A stretch of 64,000 nt of DNA, from the NCBI RefSeq assembly GCF_001426265.1, contig NZ_LMDG01000023.1:335826-399825 (forward strand), written 5' to 3'. Positions 20,601 to 29,845 of this stretch are shown one piece after another; position 1 is the first letter of the stretch; every line of letters begins with the position of its first letter. A program made the translations under genes and the position numbers. The notes beneath the pieces are model-generated. The model was not told the DNA's origin. It saw only the letters and a program-made list of their open reading frames with translations, and did not search any database. Source of the DNA: Rhizobium sp. Root1220 (GTDB taxonomy: Bacteria > Pseudomonadota > Alphaproteobacteria > Rhizobiales > Rhizobiaceae).

Positions 20601-20622
20601 GGGCCGCGTGAGCGGCCCTTTT
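20601..20622 (+). terminator. Terminator after sucB
   Basis: Perfect 7-bp GC stem GGGCCGC/GCGGCCC with a GTGA loop at 20601-20618, followed by TTTT. It lies 10 bases past the sucB stop and looks like a genuine intrinsic terminator that could limit readthrough into the next genes. Confidence 0.75.
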
Positions 20623-20644
20623 CACCTCAGCCGCGGGGCGCGTG

Positions 20645-21199
20645 ATGTCGCTGGCAATGTTTATCGGGCGTGTGGATGCTGTGCTTTCCCTTGTCGGAAG
20701 CACCGGTTTCCTGGCGTCGCTTGCGGTTTTCACGGCTCTCCCGGCCGCTTCGGCCAGTGCCGCTGACTGCAAGCAGGCAAACGCGGTCTATTCCGATAGG
20801 GATGGTGCCTATGAGCTTCGGTTTACGCCGATCAATTCTGAATCCGCCGCTGCCAGCAACCAGTTCAAGCTGAAGATCCTGAAGACGTCGATCGTTCTCG
20901 ATGGATACGTCATGGCTTCGGAGGATCCGGAGCGTGCCGTCGGTATCCTGATGTTCGATTGTCCGGGTGGCGACGTGACGGGCGACGATCTCAATGCCTG
21001 CACGGTCTGGCAAGGTGCTGTCTATGGCATGGACGCCAAGGGCGAGGTGGATAATCTGCAGCCGGAAGCTGCCACGGCGGCCGCAAGGATCGTCCTGCCC
21101 GGCCTTGGCCCGGCAATCCGTTCGTCGTCGGTCTGGGGCATCGGCAAGGCGCAGGTCGCACCTTGGGATGTTCTGGCATTCAAGGAGTGTGGGAAATGA
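20645..21199 (+). CDS. Exported protein of unknown function
   Basis: A 184-residue protein with an N-terminal hydrophobic region ending in [13 protein letters not shown], which looks like a signal peptide with cleavage after ASA. The mature part is about 145 residues with four cysteines (DCKQ, FDCPG, LNACT, KECGK). It includes GYVMASEDPERAVGILMFDCPGG. I do not recognise the family. The ATG at 20645 is used; the preceding GTG is an alternative. Its stop overlaps the ATG of the following short-chain dehydrogenase (ATGA), so the two are coupled. Its position between sucB and lpdA recurs to my knowledge only loosely. Confidence 0.65.
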   Translation: MSLAMFIGRVDAVLSLVGSTGFLASLAVFTALPAASASAADCKQANAVYSDRDGAYELRFTPINSESAAASNQFKLKILKTSIVLDGYVMASEDPERAVGILMFDCPGGDVTGDDLNACTVWQGAVYGMDAKGEVDNLQPEAATAAARIVLPGLGPAIRSSSVWGIGKAQVAPWDVLAFKECGK

Positions 21200-21948
21200 C
21201 GCAACGGCCGGTTCTTCTTGTGACTGGCGGCAGCCGGGGCATCGGTGCTGCGATCTGCCGCGCTGCTGCCCTTCAGGGCTGGGACGTGGCTGTGAATTAC
21301 GCCTCGAACCGCGCCGCCGCCGATGCGGTCGTCACGGCCGTCAAGGCTGCAGGCGGGGAAGCCATCGCCATCAAGGGCGACGTTGGCGATGCTGGTGACA
21401 TCACCGCAATGTTCGAAGCGGTCGACACGCATTTCGGGCGGCTGGACGGGCTGGCCAACAATGCCGGCATTGTCGATGCGCCTGCACGGGTCGACGAGAT
21501 GTCGGTCGAGCGCCTCGATCGGATGATGCGGATCAACGTTTCCGGCTCCATTCTTTGTGCAGCCGAAGCGGTGCGGCGGATGTCGAGCCGGCATGGCGGC
21601 AAGGGCGGGGCGATCGTCAATATCTCCTCGATGGCGGCGATCATCGGCTCGCCCTCGCAATATGTCGACTACGCTGCCTCAAAGGCGGCGATCGATACCT
21701 TCACAATCGGCCTGGCCCGGGAAGTGGCGACCGAGGCCGTGCGGGTGAATGCAGTGCGGCCGGGCGTGATCGACACCGAGATCCATGCATCCGGCGGCTT
21801 GCCGGATCGGGCGCGGGACATGGCGCCCAGCATTCCGATGCAGCGGGCGGGAACGGCAGAGGAGATCGCCGATGCCGTGCTCTACCTGTTGTCCCCCGCG
21901 GCTTCCTATGTCACGGGCGCGATCCTCAATGTGAGCGGCGGTCGATGA
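21196..21948 (+). CDS. SDR-family oxidoreductase
   Basis: Classical short-chain dehydrogenase/reductase, 250 residues. The cofactor motif TGGSRGIG lies near residue 9 and NNAG near 88. The active site has NISSMAAIIGSP and YVDYAASKAAID (YxxxK), with the C-terminal RPGVIDTEIHASGGLPDR. The NYASNR sequence after the second strand suits NADP binding. The substrate is unknown; the family includes 3-oxoacyl-ACP reductases and sugar or steroid dehydrogenases. The start is set by AAGGAG upstream and the 4-base overlap with the exported-protein gene. It lies between sucB and lpdA but need not take part in the TCA cycle. Confidence 0.85.
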   Translation: MTQRPVLLVTGGSRGIGAAICRAAALQGWDVAVNYASNRAAADAVVTAVKAAGGEAIAIKGDVGDAGDITAMFEAVDTHFGRLDGLANNAGIVDAPARVDEMSVERLDRMMRINVSGSILCAAEAVRRMSSRHGGKGGAIVNISSMAAIIGSPSQYVDYAASKAAIDTFTIGLAREVATEAVRVNAVRPGVIDTEIHASGGLPDRARDMAPSIPMQRAGTAEEIADAVLYLLSPAASYVTGAILNVSGGR

Positions 21949-21991
21949 TGCAGAGGGCGCAGTGAGCATGAGGTGCACGCTCCAATTCCTC

Positions 21992-22028
21992 GGCACGACG
22001 GCCGCGTCTCGATCTTCACCGTCGTGCC
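21992..22028 (+). other. Hairpin upstream of lpdA
   Basis: Perfect 10-bp inverted repeat GGCACGACGG (21992-22001) and CCGTCGTGCC (22019-22028) with a 17-base loop, in the 161-base gap between the SDR gene and lpdA. No T run follows. It lies about 80 bases before the lpdA ATG, so it could be a leader structure, a stabiliser or the remnant of a terminator. Confidence 0.5.
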
Positions 22029-22109
22029 CGGCGCTGGTGCCGCTCTGCTCGACGCCTGCTCACTTACCCGCGCGGCGGACCAAACAAATAACGCAAAGGA
22101 AAAGAAACA

Positions 22110-23516
22110 ATGTCCTATGATGTGATCATTATCGGAACCGGCCCGGGCGGTTATGTCGCTGCCATCAAGGCGGCCCAGCTTGGCCTCAAGGTCGCGGTCG
22201 TCGAGAAGCGCGCGACCTTCGGCGGCACCTGCCTGAATGTCGGCTGCATTCCCTCCAAGGCGCTTCTGCATGCTTCCGAGATGTTCCATCAGGCCGGCCA
22301 CGGCATGGATGCGCTCGGCGTCGAGGTTGCCGCCCCCAAGCTGAACCTCGGCAAGATGCTGGCGCATAAGGATGCGACGGTGAAGGCCAACGTCGACGGC
22401 GTCGCCTTCCTGTTCAAGAAGAACAAGATCGACAGCTTCATCGGCACCGGCAAGATCGTTTCCGCAGGAAAGGTCTCGGTCACCGCCGAAGACGGCAAGG
22501 TGCAGGAAATCGAAGGCAAGAACATCGTCATCGCAACCGGCTCCGACGTTGCCGGTATTCCGGGCGTGCAGGTCGATCTCGACGAGAAGGTGATCATCTC
22601 GTCGACGGGCGGTATCGCGCTCGAGAAGGTTCCCGAGACGATGATCGTCGTCGGAGGCGGTGTCATCGGCCTCGAACTCGGCTCTGTATGGTCGCGTCTC
22701 GGCGCCAAGGTCACCGTGGTCGAATATCTCGACACCATCCTCGGCGGCATGGACGGCGACGTTGCCAAGCAGTTCCACCGCATGCTGGCCAAGCAGGGTA
22801 TCGACTTCAACCTAGGTGCCAAGGTGGTCGGCGTTGCAAAGGGTGGCAAGGGTGCGAAGGTGACGTTCGAGCCGGTCAAGGGCGGCGACAAGGTGACGCT
22901 TGAAGCCGACGTCGTGCTGATCGCCACCGGCCGCAAGCCGTATACCGCCGGTCTCGGCCTGGAAGAAGCAGGCGTCGTCCTCGACAATCGCGGCCGCGTC
23001 GAAATCGACGGCCACTTCAAGACCAATGTTGCCGGCATCTATGCGATCGGCGACGTGGTAAAGGGCCCGATGCTCGCGCACAAGGCGGAAGACGAAGGTG
23101 TGGCGCTGGCCGAAATCCTCGCCGGCCAAGCTGGCCATGTGAACTATGACGTCATTCCGAGTGTCGTCTACACCCAGCCGGAAGTCGCCTCCGTCGGCAA
23201 GACCGAGGAAGAGCTGAAGGCCGCAGGCATCGCCTACAAGGTTGGCAAGTTCCCGTTCACGGCCAATGGCCGCGCCCGCGCCATGCTTGCTACAGACGGC
23301 TTCGTGAAGATCCTGTCGGACAAGACCACCGACCGCGTTCTCGGCGGCCATATCGTCGGCTTCGGCGCTGGCGAGATGATCCACGAGATCGCCGTGCTGA
23401 TGGAATTCGGCGGCTCCGCCGAAGATCTCGGCCGTACGTGCCATGCCCATCCGACGATGTCGGAAGCGGTGAAGGAAGCGGCACTCGCTGCGTTCTTCAA
23501 GCCGATCCACCTGTAG
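22110..23516 (+). CDS. lpdA: Dihydrolipoyl dehydrogenase (E3)
   Basis: Reoxidises the lipoyl groups of 2-oxoacid dehydrogenase complexes using FAD and NAD. The 468 residues show the FAD motif IIGTGPGGYVAAIKAAQLG, the redox disulfide CLNVGC (C41, C46), the NAD motif IVVGGGVIGLELGSVWSRLG and the C-terminal HAHPTMSEAVKEAAL with the catalytic His. The clustering with sucAB suggests that it is the E3 for 2-oxoglutarate dehydrogenase. AAAGGA precedes the ATG and an intrinsic terminator follows. Confidence 0.97.
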   Translation: MSYDVIIIGTGPGGYVAAIKAAQLGLKVAVVEKRATFGGTCLNVGCIPSKALLHASEMFHQAGHGMDALGVEVAAPKLNLGKMLAHKDATVKANVDGVAFLFKKNKIDSFIGTGKIVSAGKVSVTAEDGKVQEIEGKNIVIATGSDVAGIPGVQVDLDEKVIISSTGGIALEKVPETMIVVGGGVIGLELGSVWSRLGAKVTVVEYLDTILGGMDGDVAKQFHRMLAKQGIDFNLGAKVVGVAKGGKGAKVTFEPVKGGDKVTLEADVVLIATGRKPYTAGLGLEEAGVVLDNRGRVEIDGHFKTNVAGIYAIGDVVKGPMLAHKAEDEGVALAEILAGQAGHVNYDVIPSVVYTQPEVASVGKTEEELKAAGIAYKVGKFPFTANGRARAMLATDGFVKILSDKTTDRVLGGHIVGFGAGEMIHEIAVLMEFGGSAEDLGRTCHAHPTMSEAVKEAALAAFFKPIHL

Positions 23517-23540
23517 GCAATTCGGGAGAGATTCCGACGA

Positions 23541-23572
23541 GGCCGCGATTCGAAAGGATCGCGGTCTTTTTC
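23541..23572 (+). terminator. Terminator after lpdA
   Basis: A 9-bp stem GGCCGCGAT/ATCGCGGTC (one G-U pair) with an 8-base loop at 23541-23566, followed by TTTTT. It lies 24 bases past the lpdA stop and ends the suc-lpd region before the convergent minus-strand gene. Confidence 0.8.
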
Positions 23573-23646
23573 GTTCAGGTGGGATACGATCGGGAGGGTG
23601 CCGCAAGCCGTTGTACGGCAGTGCTTCGGGCGGGCGCTGAAAAGCG

Positions 23647-24723
23647 TCAGTTCACCGCGGTCAGCGTAAAGCCCTGCTTACGCAGCAGCTCGATCACGCC
23701 CTCTTCACCAGGCAGGTGAAGCGCGCCGACAGCCATGAAGACGTTGCCGTTGGCGAGGATCGGGGCGGCACGCTCGGCCATGACCTTGTTGCGGTCGAGG
23801 ATGATGCGCTGCTCGAAGGCGGCGTAGTCGCTGTCCTCGTCCTCGCCTTCGGGCGAGACCGTCTTCAGCATCGGGATCGTCATTCCGATGTCGCCGGAGA
23901 GGTAAAGATCGGTCATGGTTTCCACGACGTCGTTCATCTTGGGACCGAGCGCCAACGTCTCGATTAGCGACTTCATGTGAAATTCGGTCGGCAGTTCGGC
24001 CATCGCCTGCAGTTGCTCCGAGAGCGTTTCCAGGCCCTTGACCTGCTTGCCCTGGGCAACGGCGTCGGCGGCGATCTTCTGGTCGAGAAACTGCACGCCC
24101 TTGGCCTTGCGGGCCATTTCGCAGCTAGGCAGGGCAACGACGCTGGAGATCATCCACGGACGCATGCGCGAAACGGCGGCAAGTGGGATGCCGCGCTGCT
24201 TCAAACCTTCCTCAAGGCGCAGGGTGTCATCGTGGGAGAGAAGCTTGTCGATGGTCGTGCCATCGGTGAACATCATCAATTCTGGCTTCATCAGCAAAGC
24301 CGCCGAGGCTTTTTTCTCGTCCAATATCTCGTCGGATTCGATGACTATGGTGTCCGCCGCGTCATGGGCGGCCTGCGTGCGGGGCGGCAGGGTGACGACG
24401 CGCGGATCGGTGACATGCATGCTGCCGAGCAGCCAGGATGGTTTCACGCCCGGCTTTTCGATCTTCCAGAAAATGCCCTTACCGTTCGGTACCGCATCGG
24501 CCTCCCGGACGACTTCGGCGTAGCGTGCCGGGTCGTTCTGCTTGAGATCGGCCAGCACGTTGCGTCCGGTGCAGCTGTCGTCGGCGGCGGCTGCCGGGGA
24601 GACGGAGAAGAGCACGGCAAGCAACGCTGCGGCGAGCAGCATGTGGAAAGCGGCAATCAGCCAGAGCAGGACATTGCCCGGCGATGCGGCGTGCAGGCTG
24701 CGGTGGCCGATGGAGATCGTCAT
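23647..24723 (-). CDS. TraB/GumN-family protein
   Basis: A 358-residue protein with a hydrophobic N-terminal segment (LLWLIAAFHMLLAAALLAVLF, then SPAAAADDSC), so exported or membrane-anchored. The TraB/TIKI-type metalloprotease-like domain shows the two GxxH motifs: GSMHVTD (H103) and GALHLPGEEG (H336), plus ESDEIL between. GumN, TraB and animal TIKI proteins share this fold. Activity in bacteria is mostly untested, so a protease role is inference. Convergent with lpdA; xerC lies upstream on the same strand with an 86-base gap. Confidence 0.85.
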   Translation of the reverse strand: MTISIGHRSLHAASPGNVLLWLIAAFHMLLAAALLAVLFSVSPAAAADDSCTGRNVLADLKQNDPARYAEVVREADAVPNGKGIFWKIEKPGVKPSWLLGSMHVTDPRVVTLPPRTQAAHDAADTIVIESDEILDEKKASAALLMKPELMMFTDGTTIDKLLSHDDTLRLEEGLKQRGIPLAAVSRMRPWMISSVVALPSCEMARKAKGVQFLDQKIAADAVAQGKQVKGLETLSEQLQAMAELPTEFHMKSLIETLALGPKMNDVVETMTDLYLSGDIGMTIPMLKTVSPEGEDEDSDYAAFEQRIILDRNKVMAERAAPILANGNVFMAVGALHLPGEEGVIELLRKQGFTLTAVN

Positions 24724-24809
24724 GATGGTGTTCCGGTCACGATGAATAAGCCTCGATCTTTACGGTCTTGCTTGCGCATATTCCTTTAAGAGAAGACGTT
24801 AACAAAAGA

Positions 24810-25745
24810 TTATGCCCTGGGATGGGCACGGTCGTAAACTTCCAAGAGACGGGTGGAATCCACACCCGTGTAGACCTGCGTGGTCGAAAGACTGGCATGG
24901 CCGAGAAGTTCCTGGATGGTCCTGAGGTCGCCGCCACCGGCCAGCAAATGTGTTGCGAAGGAATGCCGCAGTGCGTGCGGGGTCGCCGTTTCCGGCAGGC
25001 CGAAGGCGTTGCGCATCTTTTGCATCGTGCGCTGAATGATTGCCGCCTGCAATTTGCCGCCGCGGGCGCCGCGAAAGAGCGGTTCCGTGATGTCCAGATG
25101 ATACGGGCAGAGCGTGCGGTATTTTGCGACGGCGTCGAAAACGACGGACAGCAACGGCACCAGCCGCGTCTTGTTGCCCTTGCCGGCAATGCGGAGCGTG
25201 GTCGCGCCGGGGCGCAGGTCACCCGGAGTAAGGTTGAGTGCTTCCGATATGCGCAGACCGCAGCCGTAAAGAAGTGTCATGACGGCCGCGTCGCGAGCGG
25301 CGATCCAGGGTTCGTCATGCAATTGCGCCTCGTCGCTGACGACCGATATCGCCTGTCTGTCGGAAAGCGGCTTGGGCAGCGATTTCGGCTGCTTGGGCGA
25401 GCGGATGGCGGCAGCACCGGCGGCGTTTACCAGCCCCTTCTTCTCCAGGTAACGCAGGAGCGAGCGAAGACCGGCAAGATTGCGGCCGAGCGAACGGGCG
25501 CCGCAACCGTCCCTGCGACGTGCGGCCAGAAAGGCGCGGAAGTCGGCCGGTCGTAGCGAATGGATGTCCTTGAGCGATGTCGGGCCACCAAGATGGCCGG
25601 TCAGAAAAGTCAGAAACTGGCGGGTATCGCGTTCATAGGCGTCGAGGGTGTGCTCGGAAAGGCGCCTCTCGCTCGCGAGATTCTGGAGCCAGGCGGCGCG
25701 TTCGGTCATAAGTCGCGGGTCGGCGATGATCAGCAGTTCGTTCAC
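24810..25745 (-). CDS. xerC: Tyrosine recombinase XerC
   Basis: Site-specific recombinase that resolves chromosome dimers at dif with XerD. The 311-residue protein has a SAM-like N-terminal domain and the full catalytic set: R165 (GCGLRISEAL), K189 (AGKGNKTR), H257 and R260 (HALRHSFATHLL), H283 (LGHASLSTTQ) and the nucleophile Y292 (VYTGVD). The start is GTG at 25745. It is a chromosomal Xer protein rather than a phage integrase: there are no phage genes or attachment repeats around it. It diverges from the acyltransferase gene; priA lies nearby, as often in relatives. Confidence 0.93.
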   Translation of the reverse strand: MNELLIIADPRLMTERAAWLQNLASERRLSEHTLDAYERDTRQFLTFLTGHLGGPTSLKDIHSLRPADFRAFLAARRRDGCGARSLGRNLAGLRSLLRYLEKKGLVNAAGAAAIRSPKQPKSLPKPLSDRQAISVVSDEAQLHDEPWIAARDAAVMTLLYGCGLRISEALNLTPGDLRPGATTLRIAGKGNKTRLVPLLSVVFDAVAKYRTLCPYHLDITEPLFRGARGGKLQAAIIQRTMQKMRNAFGLPETATPHALRHSFATHLLAGGGDLRTIQELLGHASLSTTQVYTGVDSTRLLEVYDRAHPRA

Positions 25746-25888
25746 GTCTCAGGCCCCTTGAATTTGCCGGTCCGGCTGCCAATTCTGAGGGAAGGACAGT
25801 TATGGAATTGCTAATATCGGCCAGGTGCCTGTCATCCTTCCATCATATTAATCGCGCTAACTGATTTCCCAACGACGCAGGATATTGC

Positions 25889-26836
25889 ATGGCACGGCGC
25901 CAACCCATGACGGCTTTCGGACAGTTCGCAGAAGCGATCACACTCGTCTCGCAAGGCAATCCCGGACACATCGTCGACACCCTGATAGCCGAACGCGGCC
26001 GGCGCATCGTCAACAGTCCGCTGTGGCCCGTGATGCGGCCTTTTCTCTATACCCTCCTGCGCTACAACAGGGCGATCAGGTTTGCCAACGATGTTGCGAA
26101 CATGCCGGGCTTCCAGTGCTTCGAGTACATGAGCAGCCTGCTGCAACTGAAGATCAATATCAGGAACGGCGAGCGCATTCCGGCCTCCGGTGGATTTATC
26201 CTGGTGAGCAACCACCCCACCGGAATTGCCGACGGCGTCGCTGTCTTCGATCTTCTGAAGGGCCGGCGGCCGGACATGATGTTCTTTGCCAATCGCGATG
26301 CCGTTCGCGTCAATCCGCGCTTTGCCGAGGTGATCATTCCAGTCGAATGGCGCGAAGAACACAAAAGCAAGCCCAAGGCACGCGAGACGCTGCAGCTGAC
26401 GAACCATGCGGTACGGGAAGGAAAGGCGACGGTGCTTTTTCCTTCCGGACGGATTGCTTATTGGGCGAATGGACGGCTGAACGAGCGTCCCTGGAAGACG
26501 TCCGCCGTCGGGCTCGCGCGCAAATACAATCTTCCGATCCTTCCCGTTCACGTGACCGCGCGGAACTCGGGCCTGTTCTACTGGTTCGCCAAGTGGTCGA
26601 CGGAGCTGAGGGACATGACGGTGTTTCACGAGCTTCTCAACAAGCGCGGCGACCGCTTCGATTTCATGATCGGCAACATGATTCCCGTCGAGCATCTTGA
26701 AGGCGACATCAACGATGTCACGAAAGCGATCGAGAGGCATACAGTGCACGATCTGTATGTCGATGGCGATGCGCAGTTCCAGCCGATCGCCGAACCCAGC
26801 CAGGATGGGATGGCTGGAGCCCATTCATTTCGATGA
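25889..26836 (+). CDS. Lysophospholipid acyltransferase family protein (hemolysin-like)
   Basis: A 315-residue PlsC-like acyltransferase. Block I is SNHPTGIADG (H109, D115; the HX5D spacing of the hemolysin-like subgroup rather than HX4D). Block III is VLFPSGRIAYW and a PILPVHVTARNSG segment follows. It probably transfers an acyl chain to a lysolipid at the inner membrane face. In rhizobia related proteins include OlsB/OlsA for ornithine lipids, but nothing here ties it to that pathway. Monocistronic, divergent from xerC across 143 bases. Confidence 0.8.
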   Translation: MARRQPMTAFGQFAEAITLVSQGNPGHIVDTLIAERGRRIVNSPLWPVMRPFLYTLLRYNRAIRFANDVANMPGFQCFEYMSSLLQLKINIRNGERIPASGGFILVSNHPTGIADGVAVFDLLKGRRPDMMFFANRDAVRVNPRFAEVIIPVEWREEHKSKPKARETLQLTNHAVREGKATVLFPSGRIAYWANGRLNERPWKTSAVGLARKYNLPILPVHVTARNSGLFYWFAKWSTELRDMTVFHELLNKRGDRFDFMIGNMIPVEHLEGDINDVTKAIERHTVHDLYVDGDAQFQPIAEPSQDGMAGAHSFR

Positions 26837-27015
26837 CCGGATGGGTTATAGCGAGGCATGCTGCTCCGCTCGATATTCGCCTCGGTCCTTTGGTCCGGAA
26901 TGCGCCGGAGAGGGGATGCGGCTGACGGGTGGTGATAGACGGCGACGATGAAGATTAGGCAGGTGATTGCGTCGCGGGTTTCATTTTTCCGCCGATCCGG
27001 GCATGGTCGCGCCCG

Positions 27016-29232
27016 ATGAGCACAGATTCGTCCGATCTCTTTGGAGCATTGTTTGACACACCGCCGGCGCACCGCACGGTTCCGGTGCTCGTGCCCATGC
27101 CTGCTCCCAAGCCGTATTCCTATGCTGTGCCCGATGGCATGGCGGTCGAGCCGGGCTCGGTGGTGCAGGTGCCGCTTGGACCCCGGCAGGTCATCGGCGT
27201 CGTCTGGGACGGCGGCGACGAGGGTATCGATCCGAAAAAGCTGCGGCCGATCAGCCATGTCTTCGATTGCCCGCCGCTGTCCAGGGAGATGCGCGATTTC
27301 ATCGACTGGGTGGCGAGCTACACGCTCTCCCCGCCTGGACTTGTGGCCCGCATGGCGCTGCGCGTGCCGAACGCCTTCGAGCCTGAGCCGATGGTGGAAG
27401 GGTTGCGCTTTGTTGGCGGCGAACCGGAACGGATGACGCCGGCGCGCGCCCGTGTCCTCGCTACGGCGGGCGATGGCTTGTCGTGGACGCGCAGCGGGCT
27501 CGCACATGCCGCAGGGGTGTCGACAAGCGTCGTGGATGGCTTGGTGAGCCAGGGGATTTTCGAGACGATATTCCTGTCTCCACCGCCAGTCGTCGCAAGG
27601 CCGGATCCCGATTTCGCGGCCTCGCGGCTTGAAGGACCTCAAAAGGAAGCGGCGAACGACATCCTGGCGGAAGTCCGGAAGGGGGAGTTTGCCGTATCGC
27701 TGATCGATGGGGTGACGGGCTCGGGGAAAACGGAAGTATATTTCGAGGCCGTCGCCGAGACGCTGAAGAAGGGCAAGCAGGTGTTGATCCTGCTGCCCGA
27801 AATTGCGCTGACCGCGAGCTTCCTGGAGCGGTTCCAGGACCGGTTCGGCGCCAAGCCTGCCGAGTGGCACTCGGACCTGCCGCCGAGAATGCGAGAGAAA
27901 GTCTGGCGGCAGGCGGTGACAGGCGACGTGCGTGTCGTCGCAGGCGCACGGTCGGCACTCTTCCTGCCGTTCGAGGATCTTGGCCTTATCATTGTCGACG
28001 AGGAGCACGACCCTGCCTACAAGCAGGAAGACCGAGTGTTCTATAACGCCCGCGACATGGCCGTGGTGCGCGGAAGGATCGGGGATTTTCCGGTCGTTCT
28101 CGTATCGGCGACACCATCGGTGGAAAGCCAGGTAAACGGCCAGAGCGGGCGCTACAGCACCATCCATCTGCCGACACGCTTCGGCGATGCGGCACTGCCC
28201 GATCTGCATCTGGTCGACATGCGTCGGCATGCGCCGGAACGCGGCGGCTTCTTGTCACCGGTGCTGGTGCGCGCGATCGGCAAGACCGTCGAGAAAAAAC
28301 AGCAAGCGCTGCTCTTCCTCAACAGGCGTGGCTACGCGCCGTTGACGTTATGCCGGGTCTGCGGCCATCGCTTCCAGTGCCCGCAATGCTCCAGCTGGCT
28401 GGTCGAGCATCGCTTCAAGAAGCAGCTGCAGTGCCACCAGTGCGGCCACAGCGAGCGCACGCCCGAGGCCTGCCCGGAATGCGGCACGCTCGACCATCTC
28501 GTGGCCTGCGGGCCGGGGGTGGAGCGCATTGCCGAAGAGGTGGAGCGGCACTTTCCCGAGGCGCGAACGATCGTTCTGTCGTCCGACATCATGGGGGGTG
28601 TCAAACGTCTGCGGCTTGAGCTCGATGCCATCGCCAAGGGAGAGGCGGATATCGTCATCGGCACGCAGCTGGTCGCCAAGGGGCATAACTTTCCGTTGAT
28701 GACACTGGTCGGAATCGTCGATGCCGATCTGGGTCTCGCCAATGGAGATCCGCGTGCGGCCGAGCGGACCTTCCAGCTCCTGTCTCAGGTCACCGGTCGC
28801 GCCGGCCGCACGGGCCTCAAGAGCCACGGGCTGCTGCAGACCTATCAGCCGCAACACCCGGTCATGCAGGCGATCGTGTCCGGAGACGCGAGCGCCTTCT
28901 ACGAGCGCGAGATCGCCGAGCGCGAGCGCGCCATCCTGCCGCCTTTCGGGCGGCTGGCGTCGATCATCGTCTCGGCCGAGACCCGCCACGACGCGGAAAA
29001 CCATGCACGCGGCATGCGCAACGCCGCCCCGCAGGTTACGGGAATTTCAGTACTGGGGCCGGCCGAAGCACCGCTGGCGCTCGTGCGCGGTCGCCACCGG
29101 TTTCGGCTGCTGGTGCATGGGCGACGGAATTCCGACATTCAGGGCTTTCTCCGCGCCCTGCTGTCGCAGTCTCCCAAGGAACGGGGCTCCATTCATGTCC
29201 AACTCGACATCGATCCGCAAAGCTTCCTGTAG
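27016..29232 (+). CDS. priA: Primosomal protein N' (replication restart helicase PriA)
   Basis: A 3'-to-5' superfamily 2 helicase that reloads replisomes at stalled forks. The 738 residues have an N-terminal DNA-binding part (VLVPMPAPKPYSYAVP), Walker A GVTGSGKTEVY near residue 235, DEEHD near 330 and VSATPS. Two zinc sites follow at about 447-490 (CRVCGHRFQCPQC and CHQCGHSERTPEACPECG), then the C-terminal helicase motifs IVIGTQLVAKGHNFP and QVTGRAGR. All key residues are present. The ATG at 27016 is preceded by only a weak ribosome-binding site. Confidence 0.97.
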   Translation: MSTDSSDLFGALFDTPPAHRTVPVLVPMPAPKPYSYAVPDGMAVEPGSVVQVPLGPRQVIGVVWDGGDEGIDPKKLRPISHVFDCPPLSREMRDFIDWVASYTLSPPGLVARMALRVPNAFEPEPMVEGLRFVGGEPERMTPARARVLATAGDGLSWTRSGLAHAAGVSTSVVDGLVSQGIFETIFLSPPPVVARPDPDFAASRLEGPQKEAANDILAEVRKGEFAVSLIDGVTGSGKTEVYFEAVAETLKKGKQVLILLPEIALTASFLERFQDRFGAKPAEWHSDLPPRMREKVWRQAVTGDVRVVAGARSALFLPFEDLGLIIVDEEHDPAYKQEDRVFYNARDMAVVRGRIGDFPVVLVSATPSVESQVNGQSGRYSTIHLPTRFGDAALPDLHLVDMRRHAPERGGFLSPVLVRAIGKTVEKKQQALLFLNRRGYAPLTLCRVCGHRFQCPQCSSWLVEHRFKKQLQCHQCGHSERTPEACPECGTLDHLVACGPGVERIAEEVERHFPEARTIVLSSDIMGGVKRLRLELDAIAKGEADIVIGTQLVAKGHNFPLMTLVGIVDADLGLANGDPRAAERTFQLLSQVTGRAGRTGLKSHGLLQTYQPQHPVMQAIVSGDASAFYEREIAERERAILPPFGRLASIIVSAETRHDAENHARGMRNAAPQVTGISVLGPAEAPLALVRGRHRFRLLVHGRRNSDIQGFLRALLSQSPKERGSIHVQLDIDPQSFL

Positions 29233-29311
29233 ACCAAGGTATTCCGAGCGTTTGCCGCTTGCCGCAATCATGCCATAAGGACTGCAAATCAGGTTATTCG
29301 GGGTCGATTCA

Positions 29312-29701
29312 ATGGATTTCTATTTTCCGACGGAGTTGGGGGAACGGCTCGCCTTTGGCGCCGCGGCATTTACGGCGCTGGTCGGGCTCATCATCATGTT
29401 CGCCCCCGGATATGCGATGCGCTTGTTCGGGCTTGCGCCACGGGAAGGGCGACGGGACGGCTACGCCGAACAAAGGTCGATGGGCGGCTTCTATCTCGGC
29501 TTCGGTCTTTCGGCGCTGATGCTGGCGCAGGACTGGATCTACATGGCGCTCGGCGCGGCCTTCGCGATGGCGGCGTTCGCGCGCACCGTTTCGCTTCTTT
29601 CAGATAAGGGGAGTACGATGATCAACTATTTACTCCTGGTTGTGCAGATCGTTTTGGCGGCGCTCCCGCTCGGTTACGTTTTCGGCTTCTTTTCCGCCTG
29701 A
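29312..29701 (+). CDS. Small membrane protein, unknown function
   Basis: A 129-residue protein with about four membrane segments: around residues 12-32 (FGAAAFTALVGLIIMFAPG), 57-74 (FYLGFGLSALMLAQ), 76-92 (IYMALGAAFAMAAFA) and 105-127 (LLLVVQIVLAALPLGYVFGFF). It resembles small DUF4345-type membrane proteins, but I am not sure of the family. It lies between priA and the atp operon, both on the same strand, with 79 and 254 bases of gap. No function can be assigned. Confidence 0.7.
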   Translation: MDFYFPTELGERLAFGAAAFTALVGLIIMFAPGYAMRLFGLAPREGRRDGYAEQRSMGGFYLGFGLSALMLAQDWIYMALGAAFAMAAFARTVSLLSDKGSTMINYLLLVVQIVLAALPLGYVFGFFSA

Positions 29702-29845
29702 ATTGAATGGTGATCGTGTGCGATAGCGGTGGCCTTTTGAAGCTTTCCTTCTTTTTCCGGCAGAAATCGATGTGAAAGCCGTATTCGGGCGTTACGCGTG
29801 TTGCGAGTCCGCAGATCCTATGTTAGACGGACCCCGAATTTCGGA

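Noticed and set aside
24784..24798. TTAA ... TTAAC between the TraB-like and xerC genes as a CtrA box
   Set aside because: The spacer is nine bases, not seven.
24810..25745. Tyrosine recombinase considered as integrase of a mobile element
   Set aside because: It carries the full Xer set, lies between housekeeping genes, and no attachment repeats, tRNA or phage genes flank it.
26626..28230. 534-codon minus-strand frame across the acyltransferase end and priA
   Set aside because: Covers parts of two real plus-strand genes and shows only Arg/His/Pro-rich shadow composition.
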